Positions 42,539 to 51,192 are shown, numbered from the stretch's first letter. The stretch is 64,000 nucleotides of DNA from Pseudomonadota bacterium (GCA_021849075.1 JAJZTH010000001.1:328703-392702), one strand, 5' to 3'. Made by a program: numbers and translations. Notes: generated from the letters alone by a model not told the origin.

Positions 42539-43896
42539 AGGGGCGTCCTCCAGCCAAAGGCGGCGCGGGTTCGCGCGCCGGTAAACCTTCGGGCGGCCGC
42601 CCGTCCGATCGCAAGGCTTCGGATCGCAAGCCGGGCGATCGCAAGCCCGCCGGCCGCGGCAAGCCAGCCGGCCCGCGCAAAGGCGACGGCGACAAGCCTT
42701 TCCGGCCCAAGGCGCCCGCCGCCGCCAAGTCAGCGGCTGCCAAACCCGCCGCGCCCAAGCCCGCGCCAGCCAAGGCGAACCCCGCCAAGGGCGTCAGCCT
42801 CGACGTCCGCCAGTTCCGGGTGAAGGCCGACGATGACGGCATCCGTCTCGACCGCTGGTTCCAGCGCCATCTGCCCGATGTCGGCTTCAACCTCGTGTCG
42901 CGCTGGTCGCGCACCGGGCAGCTGCGCGTCGACGGTGCGCGCGCCGCGCCGGGCGACCGCATCGTCGAAGGCCAGATCATCCGCGTCCCCCCCGCCGAAG
43001 CCAAGCCCGAAGCGGCGGAAAAGCCCAAGCGCGTGCGCGTCATCGACCTGACGCCCGACGAGATCGCCTATGCGCAGGAGATGGTGATCCATCGCGACGA
43101 TCAGGCGATCGTCATCAACAAGCCCCCCGGCCTCGCCGCACAGGGCGGGACGAAGACCGACGAGCATGTCGACAAGCTGCTCGACGGCCTGTTGTTCGAC
43201 GCCGAATCGCGCCCCAAGCTGGTCCACCGGCTGGACAAGGATACGTCGGGCGCGCTGCTGCTGGCCCGCTCCAGCCGCTCCGCCGCGCATTTCGCCAAGG
43301 CTTTTTCCAGCCGCACCGCCCGCAAAGTCTATTGGGCGCTGGTGATGGGCGTGCCCAGCATCGAAGACGGCATGGTCGAATTGCCTCTCGCCAAACAGCC
43401 GGGCACTGGCGGCGAGAAAATGCATGTCGATCAGGAGGAAGGGCTGCCCGCCCGGTCGCGCTACCGCGTGATCGAACGCGCCGGCAACCGCGCCGCCTGG
43501 GTCGAACTGCAACCCTATACCGGCCGCACCCACCAGTTGCGCGTGCATATGGCGGCGATCGGCCATCCGATCGTGGGCGATGGCAAATATGGCGGCAAGG
43601 AAGCCTTCCTGTCCGGCACCATCAGCCGCAAGATGCATCTGCACGCCCGCCGCATCCGCGTCGACCATCCCGATGGCGGCCGGGTCGATGTGATGGCGGA
43701 TCTGCCGACCCATTTCGCCAACAGCCTGCATGAACTGGGTTTCGACCTGACCCTGGGCGACATGCCGCTGGACGACGAGATCGACCGGACGCCGACCCGC
43801 GAGGATGAAAAGCGGTTCGCGCGCCAGCACGCCAAACAGGTCCGCAAGGATCGCAAGGGCGAACGCCGGTCGCGGGGCGGCCCGAAGAAGGGATGA
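42535..43896 (+). CDS. RluA-family pseudouridine synthase with long basic N-terminus
   Basis: 453 aa, ATG at 42535. Residues 1-85 are a Lys/Ala/Pro/Gly-rich disordered tail. An S4 RNA-binding domain (IRLDRWFQRHLPDVGFNLVSRWSRTGQLRVDG) follows, then the RluA catalytic domain with the Asp in HRLDKDTSGALLLARS and GRTHQLRVHMAAIGHPIVGD. A basic C-terminal tail closes it. By order and domain it is RluC/RluD-like and isomerises uridines in 23S rRNA; the exact sites cannot be told. It is ATGA-coupled on both sides. Confidence 0.9.
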   Translation: MKGRPPAKGGAGSRAGKPSGGRPSDRKASDRKPGDRKPAGRGKPAGPRKGDGDKPFRPKAPAAAKSAAAKPAAPKPAPAKANPAKGVSLDVRQFRVKADDDGIRLDRWFQRHLPDVGFNLVSRWSRTGQLRVDGARAAPGDRIVEGQIIRVPPAEAKPEAAEKPKRVRVIDLTPDEIAYAQEMVIHRDDQAIVINKPPGLAAQGGTKTDEHVDKLLDGLLFDAESRPKLVHRLDKDTSGALLLARSSRSAAHFAKAFSSRTARKVYWALVMGVPSIEDGMVELPLAKQPGTGGEKMHVDQEEGLPARSRYRVIERAGNRAAWVELQPYTGRTHQLRVHMAAIGHPIVGDGKYGGKEAFLSGTISRKMHLHARRIRVDHPDGGRVDVMADLPTHFANSLHELGFDLTLGDMPLDDEIDRTPTREDEKRFARQHAKQVRKDRKGERRSRGGPKKG

Positions 43897-44516
43897 CGCC
43901 GGGCGCGCCCTATCGCTGGAGCGACGAGGCGGCGATCCGGGCCTTTGTGGCGCAGACGGGCTTCGGCCTGCTCTGCGTCGCCGCGCCGGACAGGGTGCAT
44001 GTCGTCCATCTGCCGCTGGTCTGGCTGGATGACCGGCAGATCGGGTTGCACATCCACCGCGCCAATCCGATCGCCCGGCATCTGGACGGGCAACAGGCGC
44101 TGATCGTCGTCACCGGTCCCCATGGCTATGTCAGCCCGGACTGGTATGGCCTGCCCGACAAGGTGCCGACCTGGAACTATCTGTCCGCCGAACTGCGCGG
44201 ACCGATGGCGCGGCTGGACGATGCCGCGACCGTTGCCCAGATCGATGCGCTCAGCCATGATCAGGAAGCGCGGCTGTCCCCCAAGCCGGTGTGGACCCGC
44301 GACAAGATGGCGCCGGGCAGTTTCGACCGGCTGCTGGGCGGGCTGATCGGCTTTTCCATGCAGGTGGAAACCATGCAGGGCACGGCCAAGCTGGGGCAGG
44401 ACAAGCCGGAAGCAGCCCGCATCGGCGTGGCGGATGCGCTGGAGACCGGCGGCAATGCAGACCTCGCCGCACTCATGCGCGCCACGCTGACGCCTGCGCA
44501 GGTCAATGTGTCATGA
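43893..44516 (+). CDS. PaiB family FMN-binding negative regulator
   Basis: 207 aa, ATG at 43893. The PaiB pattern is present: HVVHLPLVWLDD, GLHIHRANPIARHLDG, ALIVVTGPHGYVSPDWYG, KVPTWNYLSAELRGPM and LLGGLIGFSMQVETMQGTAKLGQDK. PaiB proteins bind flavin in a split-barrel fold and are linked to control of sporulation/protease genes or to heme utilisation. Its presence in a crcB-rlu-HAD-ATP12 run is unexpected. Confidence 0.88.
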   Translation: MTPGAPYRWSDEAAIRAFVAQTGFGLLCVAAPDRVHVVHLPLVWLDDRQIGLHIHRANPIARHLDGQQALIVVTGPHGYVSPDWYGLPDKVPTWNYLSAELRGPMARLDDAATVAQIDALSHDQEARLSPKPVWTRDKMAPGSFDRLLGGLIGFSMQVETMQGTAKLGQDKPEAARIGVADALETGGNADLAALMRATLTPAQVNVS

Positions 44517-45172
44517 GCAATCGCCTGATCGTATTCGATTGCGACGGCACGCTGGTCGACAGCCAGCACAGCATCTGCACCGCCATGGTCCGCACCTTCG
44601 AGGAAGCAAAGCTGCCCCCGCCCGATCGGCTGGCGATCCTGTCGGCGGTCGGCCTGTCGCTGCCGGTCGCGATGGCCCGGCTCCTGCCACAGGCGGACCG
44701 CGACTATCACGATCATCTGGCCGATCGCTACAAGCTGGCCTTTCAGGCGATGCGCCGCGAACAAGGCGTGCAGGAACCGCTCTATCCCGGCATGGCGGAA
44801 CTGGTGCAGGAACTGGACGCCGCCGGATGGCTGCTGGGCGTGGCGACCGGCAAGTCGGATCGCGGCCTCAACCTCTGCCTCACCCATCATGGCATCATCG
44901 ACCGCTTCGTGACGCTCCAGACCGCCGACCGCCATCCGTCCAAGCCGCACCCGTCGATGCTGCTGACCGCCATGGCCGAAGCGGGGGCCGCGCCCGACAC
45001 CACGATCATGATCGGCGACACCAGCTTCGACATCGACATGGCGCTGGCGGCCGGAGTGCGCGCGATCGGCGTGGGCTGGGGCTATCATCTGCCGGACGAA
45101 CTGGTCGCGGCCGGCGCGCATGCCGTGGCGATGGACAGCGGGCAATTGCGCGGCCATATCGGCGCGCCATGA
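44513..45172 (+). CDS. HAD-IA hydrolase, phosphoglycolate phosphatase-like
   Basis: 219 aa, ATG at 44513. HAD motifs: FDCDGTLVDSQ (residues 8-18), VATGK (motif II), Lys in SKPHPSML and IGDTSFDIDMALAAGV (motif IV). The Gph-like cap is helical. Likely phosphatase of a small phosphorylated metabolite. It is ATGA-coupled with its neighbours on both sides. Confidence 0.87.
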   Translation: MSNRLIVFDCDGTLVDSQHSICTAMVRTFEEAKLPPPDRLAILSAVGLSLPVAMARLLPQADRDYHDHLADRYKLAFQAMRREQGVQEPLYPGMAELVQELDAAGWLLGVATGKSDRGLNLCLTHHGIIDRFVTLQTADRHPSKPHPSMLLTAMAEAGAAPDTTIMIGDTSFDIDMALAAGVRAIGVGWGYHLPDELVAAGAHAVAMDSGQLRGHIGAP

Positions 45173-45426
45173 CCGACCTTCCACCTCCCCCGCCGACCGA
45201 CCCGGACAAGGTCGCACGCCAGCGCCATTTCGCCATCGGCCTGTTCCGCCTGTCGGGCGCCTTCATCGTGATGTTCGGCTTCCTCGCCATCATGCAGCGC
45301 TTCGACTGGGTGCAGGGCAACCGGGCCAAGGCGTTCGGCGCGATCATGGTCGTCACCGGCCTGTTCCAGTTCGTCATCGTTCCGCGCCTGCTGCTGGCGC
45401 TGTTTCGCCAGAGGCCGCCGCAATGA
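45169..45426 (+). CDS. small two-helix membrane protein
   Basis: 85 aa, ATG at 45169. The N-terminal Pro-rich cytoplasmic stretch (TDLPPPPPTDPDK) precedes two membrane segments (LFRLSGAFIVMFGFLAIMQRF and AKAFGAIMVVTGLFQFVIVPRLLLALF). No family known to me beyond a conserved hypothetical at this position in sphingomonads. Both ends overlap neighbours in ATGA. Confidence 0.8.
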   Translation: MTDLPPPPPTDPDKVARQRHFAIGLFRLSGAFIVMFGFLAIMQRFDWVQGNRAKAFGAIMVVTGLFQFVIVPRLLLALFRQRPPQ

Positions 45427-46118
45427 AGCGTTTCTACACGGATGTGACGATCGTGGACGCCGAAGGCGGCTTCGCGATCCAGCTGGACGGCCGGCCGGTG
45501 CGCACCCCGGCCCGCGCGCTGCTGGCGCTGCCGACACGGGCGCTGGCGGATGCGGTCGCCCAAGAGTGGCGGGCGCAGGGCGAGACGGTCGAACCCGCCT
45601 CCATGCCGATGACCGGCCTTGCCAATGCCGCGATCGACCATGTGTCCGCCAATAAGGCGGATTTCGCCGCCGGCGTCGCCCGCTATGCGCAAAGCGACCT
45701 GCTCTGCTATCGCGCCGACGGTCCCGACACGCTGGTCGCGCGGCAGGCGGCGGCGTGGGATCCGCTGCTTGACTGGGCGCGCACCCGCTATGACGTCGCC
45801 TTCGCCGTGACGCAGGGGATCATTCCGGTGCCCCAGCCGGATGAGACGCTGGCCCGGCTGGAGGCCGCCGTCCTTGCGATCGATCCCTTCACCCTGACCG
45901 GCCTGTCGACTTTGGTGACATTGAGCGGATCGCTGGTCTGCGGCCTGGCGCTGGTCGAGGGCGGGCAGGATCGCGATACGATCTGGCAGGCGGCGGAAAT
46001 CGACGAAGCCTGGCAGATCGAACAATGGGGCGAGGATGCTGAAGCCACCGCCCGCAGCGCCGCGCGCACGGCCGATTTCGCCACCGCCGCCACATTCTGC
46101 GCGCTCGCCCGCATTTGA
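45423..46118 (+). CDS. ATP12-type F1-ATPase assembly chaperone
   Basis: 231 aa, ATG at 45423. The ATP12 pattern is present: KRFYTDVTIVDAEGGFAIQLDGRPVRTPARALLALPTRALADAVAQEWRAQ and SDLLCYRADGPDTLVARQAAAWDPLLDW, with SLVCGLALVEG and WQIEQWGEDAEATARSAAR at the C-terminus. It binds the alpha subunit during F1 assembly; bacterial homologues occur in alphaproteobacteria, in line with the mitochondrial origin of ATP12. Last gene of the ATGA-linked run. Confidence 0.92.
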   Translation: MKRFYTDVTIVDAEGGFAIQLDGRPVRTPARALLALPTRALADAVAQEWRAQGETVEPASMPMTGLANAAIDHVSANKADFAAGVARYAQSDLLCYRADGPDTLVARQAAAWDPLLDWARTRYDVAFAVTQGIIPVPQPDETLARLEAAVLAIDPFTLTGLSTLVTLSGSLVCGLALVEGGQDRDTIWQAAEIDEAWQIEQWGEDAEATARSAARTADFATAATFCALARI

Positions 46119-46214
46119 GGCGCTGGAACCCGCGCGCCCTTTCGGTCATTCTGTCGGGCGATGATGCGGGCGATACGCCCCGCCCGACTTTCACGCCATG
46201 AGGAGACACAGAGC

Positions 46215-46976
46215 TTGGCGCAGATGCTGACCCGGTCCGTGCTGACCGCCCTTTTCGCTTTTGCGACCCCTGTTCTGGCCCAACTCCCGCCAGCGCCCCC
46301 GCCTGAAGCGCCACCCGAGGAAGCCGCACCGGTCGAGGAAGCGGCCCCGGTCGCGCGCGAGCTGACATCGGCCGAAATCGCCGCCTTCAACCAGGCCGTG
46401 ACCGATTTCACCGCCGGCCAGACCGCCCAGCAACAGGGCGACAATCAGGGCGCGGTGGAGAAATATGACGCCGCGCTGCCCGCCATCCGCGTCGCGGTGG
46501 AGGCCGATCCGGCCAAGATCGACAATGTGAACTTCCTCGCCAACGCGCTCTATGCCGACGCCGCGGCCTATGGCGCATTGGGACAGAGGGACAGGCTGAT
46601 CCCGCTTTATGAGGAATCGCTGCCCCACTGGCGCAAGCTGGTGGAGGCCAAGCCCGAAGATGCGACCAGCCGCACCATATTGGCCGGCATATTGGTGCAG
46701 GTGGGCAACCAGAAGCTGGGCGACGCCGATGTCGCGGGCGCTGACCCATTTTATACAGAAGCGCTGCCGCTGGCGCGCAGGAGCGTGGAGGAAAAGCCGG
46801 GCGATCCGGCTGCGCGCAACCTGTTGCTGTCGGTGCTGATCGGCGCCTGCCAGACATCGATGGTGGAAGGGATGCGCGACGAAGCGATCAACCTTGGCAA
46901 GGAAATGATCGCCGACGGCAGCATCGACGCCGCCAACCGCCCCTCAATCGACGCCCTGACCGGCGCGGCGGGGTAA
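46215..46976 (+). CDS. exported TPR-containing protein
   Basis: 253 aa from a TTG at 46215, chosen because AGGAGA at 46201 is correctly spaced; ATG 46224 is an alternative. Signal peptide ending VLAQ, a Pro/Glu/Ala-rich linker (LPPAPPPEAPPEEAAPVEEAAPV), then helical TPR-like repeats (AQQQGDNQGAVEKYDAALPAIRVAVEADPAKIDNVNFLANALYADAAAYGALGQRDRLIPLYEESLPHWRKLV). Periplasmic scaffold of unknown partner. Confidence 0.75.
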   Translation: MAQMLTRSVLTALFAFATPVLAQLPPAPPPEAPPEEAAPVEEAAPVARELTSAEIAAFNQAVTDFTAGQTAQQQGDNQGAVEKYDAALPAIRVAVEADPAKIDNVNFLANALYADAAAYGALGQRDRLIPLYEESLPHWRKLVEAKPEDATSRTILAGILVQVGNQKLGDADVAGADPFYTEALPLARRSVEEKPGDPAARNLLLSVLIGACQTSMVEGMRDEAINLGKEMIADGSIDAANRPSIDALTGAAG

Positions 46977-46999
46977 GGGGTAGCGCAGATTGTGCGCCG

Positions 47000-47398
47000 T
47001 CAGCGATCTTTCCTCCTCCCCTCCCTGAAAGGGAGGGGTTGGGGGTGGGTTCCGCCGAGGCACTCGGCGGTCTTATCCAAAATCACGGACAGTACGCCGT
47101 CGAGATTCTCGAACACATCGCCATTCCAGAAACGCAGCACGGTCCAGCCCGCATCCTCCAAAAAAGCTGTCCGGCGTTCGTCATAGGTCAATACGTTCTG
47201 ATGTTGCGCACCATCAAACTCCAGGGCCAGCTTGGCGGTCCGACACGCGATGTCCAATATATAAGGTCCGACAACCAGTTGCCGGGTATAGCGCGGCCGA
47301 TAGCGCGACAATTGCCGCCAAACCATTCGTTCCGCTTCGATCTGCCCGTTGCGTAAGGCGCGCGCGTTGGCTGTCATATGTTCCGGGATACGGCGCAT
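47000..47398 (-). CDS. DUF559 (Vsr-like) endonuclease-fold protein
   Basis: 132 aa, ATG at 47398; ATG 47377 is an alternative. The DUF559 core of the restriction-endonuclease-like superfamily is clear: ARALRNGQIEAERMVWRQLSRYRPRYTRQLVVGPYILDIACRTAKLALEFDGAQHQNVLTYDERRTAFLEDAGWTVLRFWN, with Asp in ILDIAC, Glu/Asp in LEFDGAQH. The last 20 codons (THPQPLPFREG) are encoded by the left flanking inverted repeat. Such genes are scattered as single mobile-looking cassettes in alphaproteobacteria; function unproven. Confidence 0.85.
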   Translation of the reverse strand: MRRIPEHMTANARALRNGQIEAERMVWRQLSRYRPRYTRQLVVGPYILDIACRTAKLALEFDGAQHQNVLTYDERRTAFLEDAGWTVLRFWNGDVFENLDGVLSVILDKTAECLGGTHPQPLPFREGRRKDR

Positions 47399-47465
47399 TG
47401 CCGCAGGATAACAAGGCGCGCTTCGCGCGCCTACCCACCCCCGGCCCCTCCCTGTCAGGGAGGGG
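47018..47465. mobile_element. putative small cassette bounded by 33-bp inverted repeats
   Basis: Left end 47018-47050, right end 47433-47465. The right end reverse-complemented matches the left at 30 of 33 positions by eye. Each end also contains its own small hairpin (cccctccctg-type with agggagggg) followed by a GGGGGTGGGT block. The 448-bp unit carries most of the DUF559 gene; the gene's stop codon lies 18 bp beyond the left end. No transposase is present, so it could only move in trans. No target-site duplication was recognised. Confidence 0.55.
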
Positions 47466-47497
47466 AGAAAATAATCAATCTTACGCCCTACGCCCGC

Positions 47498-48241
47498 CTA
47501 CCGCCCATTATCCGCGATAATGTCGACGCTGGTTTTGCCGCCCGGCGCATCGGTGAAGAGGATGAAATAGGCGCTGCCGTCCGCGCCGCGCGTGCCGCCC
47601 AGCACATGGTCGCCGCCCAATATGCGATGTTCGCCATCATAGCCCGCCCGGCGTGCGATCGTGTAATAATAGTCCATCACCCCCTGACGCGGAACCGGCG
47701 TCACGAAGCTGGCCGCGCGCAACGTGCAGCCATCGGCCTGCGTCCCCGCCGCTTCGGTCAGTTGCGCACCGGGATATAGCGCGAAGGGTTCGGGCAGGCG
47801 CTGCGCCCATTCCATGCCGTAATTTAGCTTCTTGGCGCAATTGCCGTTGCCGCCGCGCCTGCTCGCCTGCTCACGCGCGACCGCGCCCAGCGTCGCCGCC
47901 GACGCCATCGCTTCCCCCGCGCTCGCCGCCGGCGCGGGCAGCAACTTGCCGCCGGCCAGCTTCACCGCCTGCGCCTGCGCCGCGCCGGCATCGCCCGTCA
48001 ACGCCGGCAGCGCGCCATTGGCGGGCTTGTCGGCCGGGCGCACGGCGTTGCGGTTGGACTGACCCACCAGTTGCGGATCGACCACGATCGGATCGGCCAG
48101 CGCACCCTTCAGCGCCGGATCGGCGACATTGTTGGTCAATTGCGCATCGAGCGCGGCGAGATTGGCTTCCTTGTCGCCCTTGCCGCAGGCGGCGAGCGCC
48201 AGCACCAGCGACAGCATGCCGAGGGACCGGACAGACGCCAT
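47498..48241 (-). CDS. hypothetical lipoprotein
   Basis: 247 aa, ATG at 48241. Type II signal MASVRSLGMLSLVLALAAC with lipobox Cys at 19. A long Ala/Pro/Asn-rich low-complexity middle (about 30-125) is followed by a globular end (CAKKLNYGMEWAQRLPEPFALYPGAQLTEAAG, DGCTLRAASFVTPVP, VMDYYYTIARRAGYDGEHRILGGDHVLGG). The C-terminal part resembles domains for envelope-associated unknown proteins of sphingomonads. Family not identified. Confidence 0.75.
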   Translation of the reverse strand: MASVRSLGMLSLVLALAACGKGDKEANLAALDAQLTNNVADPALKGALADPIVVDPQLVGQSNRNAVRPADKPANGALPALTGDAGAAQAQAVKLAGGKLLPAPAASAGEAMASAATLGAVAREQASRRGGNGNCAKKLNYGMEWAQRLPEPFALYPGAQLTEAAGTQADGCTLRAASFVTPVPRQGVMDYYYTIARRAGYDGEHRILGGDHVLGGTRGADGSAYFILFTDAPGGKTSVDIIADNGR

Positions 48242-48388
48242 GATATACTCCCTTGCCGCGCGATCATGAATGCGAAGCGTTGATCTTCGGTTAGAACATA
48301 TCCCAACTGACCGATTTTCCAGTAAAAAGCCAGTTTCACCGGACTGGCATCATGCGCATGTCTTGCTCTGGCACAGGTTGCAGGCCAT

Positions 48389-48619
48389 GTGTTGACGATG
48401 CTCAACCTCCTGTCCGGCTTCATCGGCCTTGTCGCCCTCCTCCTGATGATCCCTGCGGCGCTGCCGTTTCTGGGGGGACTCAACTGGCTGTTCGTGCCGA
48501 TCGCCCTGTTCGGCGCGTTCATCGGCCTGATGTCGTCGAAGAAGGGCGGACAGAATTTCTGTCTGATCGTCGCGGCCTTCGGCGCGCTGCGCCTGTTTCT
48601 GGGCGGAGGCATTTTCTGA
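48389..48619 (+). CDS. small hydrophobic membrane protein
   Basis: 76 aa from GTG 48389, or 73 aa from ATG 48398. Two or three membrane segments (LLSGFIGLVALLLMIPAALPFLGGLNWLFVPIALFGAFIGLM, FCLIVAAFGALRLFLGGGIF) with a Lys-rich loop SSKKGGQ. No family recognised. It lies just upstream of rarD with almost no spacing. Confidence 0.65.
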   Translation: MLTMLNLLSGFIGLVALLLMIPAALPFLGGLNWLFVPIALFGAFIGLMSSKKGGQNFCLIVAAFGALRLFLGGGIF

Positions 48620-48651
48620 CCGACGCCCACGCAGAAACGCGACGCGGCCTG

Positions 48652-49518
48652 ATGGCGGCGGTGGGCGCTTATGGGCTGTGGGGGCTGCTGCCGCTCTTTT
48701 TCCGCCTGCTCCACCATGTCGATCCGGTGGAGATCGTGACCCAGCGCGTGCTCTGGTCGCTGCTGCTGATCCTGGCGCTGTTGGCCCTGCGCAACGGCCT
48801 GCCGCCCTTTCTGGCTGCGCTGCGCAATCGGCGGCTGCTCCTGCCGCTCGCCGGATCGGCGCTGATGATCGGCATCAACTGGCTGACCTATGTCTGGGCG
48901 GTCAATAGCGGCCATGTCGTGGCGGCCAGCCTGGGCTATTTCCTCAACCCGCTGGTCAATGTGATGCTGGGCGTGCTGGTGCTCAAGGAAAGGCTGCGCC
49001 GGCCGCAGATGCTCGCGATCGGCGTCGCATCGATCGGCGTCGCCATCCTCGCCGCGTCGGCGCTGACGACCCTGTGGATCAGCCTGGCGCTGGCCTTCAG
49101 CTTCGCTTTCTACGCCCTGCTGCGCAAGCTGACGCCGGTCGCGCCGATGACCGGTCTGGGGGTCGAGACATTGCTACTCACCCCGCTGGCCATCGCCTAT
49201 CTGGTCTGGGAACTGGGCCATGGCGGCGTTGGCTTCGGGCAGGATGCGTCAACCACCGCCCTGCTGGTCGTGTCCGGCGCGGTGACGACGGTGCCGCTGG
49301 TGCTGTTCGCCATCGCCGCCCATCGCCTGCCGATGGCGACGCTGGGGCTGCTGCAATATCTGGCGCCCACGCTCCAGTTTCTGACCGGCGTGTGGTTGTT
49401 TGGCGAAACCTTGAGCATCGGCCAGATGGCCAGTTTTGGTCTGATCTGGCTCGGTCTCGTCCTCTTCGCCACGGATGGCATCGCCACCGCCCGCCGCAAC
49501 CGGATGGCGACCGCCTGA
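48652..49518 (+). CDS. rarD: EamA family transporter RarD
   Basis: 288 aa from ATG 48652; in-frame RRGL sequence just upstream suggests the real start could be a CTG at 48616, overlapping the previous stop. Ten membrane helices with RarD landmarks: GAYGLWGLLPLFFRLLHHVDPVEIVTQRVLWSLLL, GINWLTYVWAVNSGHVVAASLGYFLNPLVNVMLGVLVLKERL, and LQYLAPTLQFLTGVWLFGE. RarD confers chloramphenicol sensitivity phenotypes in E. coli, but its substrate is not settled. Confidence 0.88.
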   Translation: MAAVGAYGLWGLLPLFFRLLHHVDPVEIVTQRVLWSLLLILALLALRNGLPPFLAALRNRRLLLPLAGSALMIGINWLTYVWAVNSGHVVAASLGYFLNPLVNVMLGVLVLKERLRRPQMLAIGVASIGVAILAASALTTLWISLALAFSFAFYALLRKLTPVAPMTGLGVETLLLTPLAIAYLVWELGHGGVGFGQDASTTALLVVSGAVTTVPLVLFAIAAHRLPMATLGLLQYLAPTLQFLTGVWLFGETLSIGQMASFGLIWLGLVLFATDGIATARRNRMATA

Positions 49519-49573
49519 ACATCATCAACGCGAACGGCTTGGCGAAGGCGCGTCGCCATCCTACCTACAGCGC

Positions 49574-50311
49574 ATGACCGGAACCACGCTGCGCGATCGC
49601 GCCCTCCTCCGCATATCGGGCGAAGAAGCCCGCCCCTTCCTTCAGGGCCTGCTGACCCGCGACGTGGTGAAGCTGACGGAGGGCCAGCCGCGCTGGACCG
49701 GGCTGCTGACGCCGCAGGGCAAGGCGTTGTTCGACTTCATCCTGTGGGGAGACGGCGACGATGTCCTGATCGATTGCGAAGCGGCGCAGGCCGACGCGCT
49801 GGCCAAGCGCCTGACCCTTTACCGCCTGCGCCGCAAGGTGACGATCGCGCACGACGATGCGCTGGCGGTCCATTGGTCGCCCGACACCGTCGATCAACCG
49901 CTGGACCCGCGCCTGCCTGCGCTCGGCCATCGCTGGCTCGCGCCTGCCGATGACGGCGACGCCTCCGCCCCCTTCCGCGCCCATCGCCTGTCGCTCGGCA
50001 TCTTCGAAGGGGTGGCGGAACTGGGACAGGATCAGACGCTGTGGCTGGAAAGCAATGCGGAGGAACTGAACGGCGTCGATTATGACAAGGGCTGCTATGT
50101 CGGGCAGGAAAACACCGCCCGCATGCATTATCGCAACAAGGTGAACCGCCGCCTCGTTGCCGTGCCACTGGATCAGGCCGATGACAAGCGCCAGCGCGCC
50201 GCCCTGCCCGACGTCGGCCTGTCAGTCGAACTGCGCCGGGTCGAAACGCTCGATCCCGCCGCCCTGCCTGCCTGGCTCGCCGCCGCGATCGCCGATCAGG
50301 CGGCGCAATGA
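49574..50311 (+). CDS. ygfZ: folate-dependent Fe-S cluster repair protein YgfZ
   Basis: 245 aa, ATG at 49574. The GcvT-like fold has the YgfZ signature KGCYVGQE (about 175) with the essential Cys, plus RALLRISGEEARPFLQGLLTRDV and TPQGKALFDF at the N-terminus. It helps to assemble or repair Fe-S clusters of enzymes such as MiaB. It is ATGA-coupled to the next gene. Confidence 0.92.
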   Translation: MTGTTLRDRALLRISGEEARPFLQGLLTRDVVKLTEGQPRWTGLLTPQGKALFDFILWGDGDDVLIDCEAAQADALAKRLTLYRLRRKVTIAHDDALAVHWSPDTVDQPLDPRLPALGHRWLAPADDGDASAPFRAHRLSLGIFEGVAELGQDQTLWLESNAEELNGVDYDKGCYVGQENTARMHYRNKVNRRLVAVPLDQADDKRQRAALPDVGLSVELRRVETLDPAALPAWLAAAIADQAAQ

Positions 50312-51054
50312 AGCGCCTGCTGCTCGCGCTCGCCAGCGTCTTCCTGCTCGCCGCGCCGGCCAGCGCCGACACGCCCTGGACTTTGGTTAAAAGCTACCCG
50401 CACGATCCGGCCGCCTTTACCGAGGGCCTCTTCTACCATGACGGCGCTCTCTATGAGAGCACGGGGCTGGAAGGCCAGTCGGAGATTCGCAAGGTCGCGC
50501 TGAAGACCGGCAAGGTCATCCAGCGCCGCATCGTCGACCGCCCCTATTTTGGCGAAGGCATCGTCAACTGGCGGGACCGGCTGATCAGCCTGACTTGGCG
50601 GCATCGGCGCGGCTTCGTCTGGTCGCTGGGCGATTTCAGGCCGCTGTCCGACTTCCGCTATGATGGCGAAGGCTGGGGCCTGACCCAGGACGGCAAAAGC
50701 CTGATCATGAGCGACGGCACGGCGCAGTTGCGCTTCCTGGACCCCGACAGCCTCGGCGAACAGCGCCGCATCACCGTCAGCTGGAATGGCCGGCCGGTCG
50801 ACCGGCTGAACGAGCTGGAATATGTGCGCGGCGAGATATGGGCGAACATCTGGTATGACACGAAGATCGCCCGGATCGATCCCGCCACCGGCGCAGTGAT
50901 CGACTGGATCGACGTCGCCCCGCTGCTCAAAGCAGCCAAGGTGCGCGACAGCGAAGCCGTGGCCAACGGCATCGCCTATGACGCGCGCACCGGCCATGTC
51001 TTCATCACCGGCAAAAACTGGCCCCGCCTGTTCGAAATCCGGGTCGGGAAATAA
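50308..51054 (+). CDS. exported glutaminyl-peptide cyclotransferase (plant/bacterial type)
   Basis: 248 aa, ATG at 50308. Signal peptide 1-20 (ending ASA). The beta-propeller QC family (unlike the zinc-dependent animal enzyme) is shown by PHDPAAFTEGLFYHDGALYESTGLEGQS, YFGEGIVNWRDRLISLTW, DGEGWGLTQDGKSLIMSDG and NELEYVRGEIWANIWY. It converts N-terminal Gln to pyroglutamate in the periplasm. Coupled to ygfZ by overlap. Confidence 0.9.
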   Translation: MKRLLLALASVFLLAAPASADTPWTLVKSYPHDPAAFTEGLFYHDGALYESTGLEGQSEIRKVALKTGKVIQRRIVDRPYFGEGIVNWRDRLISLTWRHRRGFVWSLGDFRPLSDFRYDGEGWGLTQDGKSLIMSDGTAQLRFLDPDSLGEQRRITVSWNGRPVDRLNELEYVRGEIWANIWYDTKIARIDPATGAVIDWIDVAPLLKAAKVRDSEAVANGIAYDARTGHVFITGKNWPRLFEIRVGK

Positions 51055-51114
51055 CCCCAGGGTTGAATGGCAATCTGCCCCAGATTCGGACGACTCGACT
51101 TTGGCCCACGCCGT

Positions 51115-51179
51115 CATTGCGAGCGGAGCGAAGCAATCCATATGGAGCGCCGGTGGATTGCTTCGCTCCGCTCGCAATG
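51115..51179. repeat. perfect 26-bp inverted repeat element
   Basis: Arms 51115-51140 and 51154-51179 are exactly complementary, loop 13 nt. The arm starts cattgcgagcggagcgaagc. This sequence family (GTCATTGCGAGCGAAGCGAAGCAA type) is a widespread intergenic palindromic repeat. It sits between the convergent glutaminyl cyclase and HNH-like genes and would form a very stable hairpin in either transcript. Confidence 0.85.
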
Positions 51180-51192
51180 GCGATTTCTCGCC

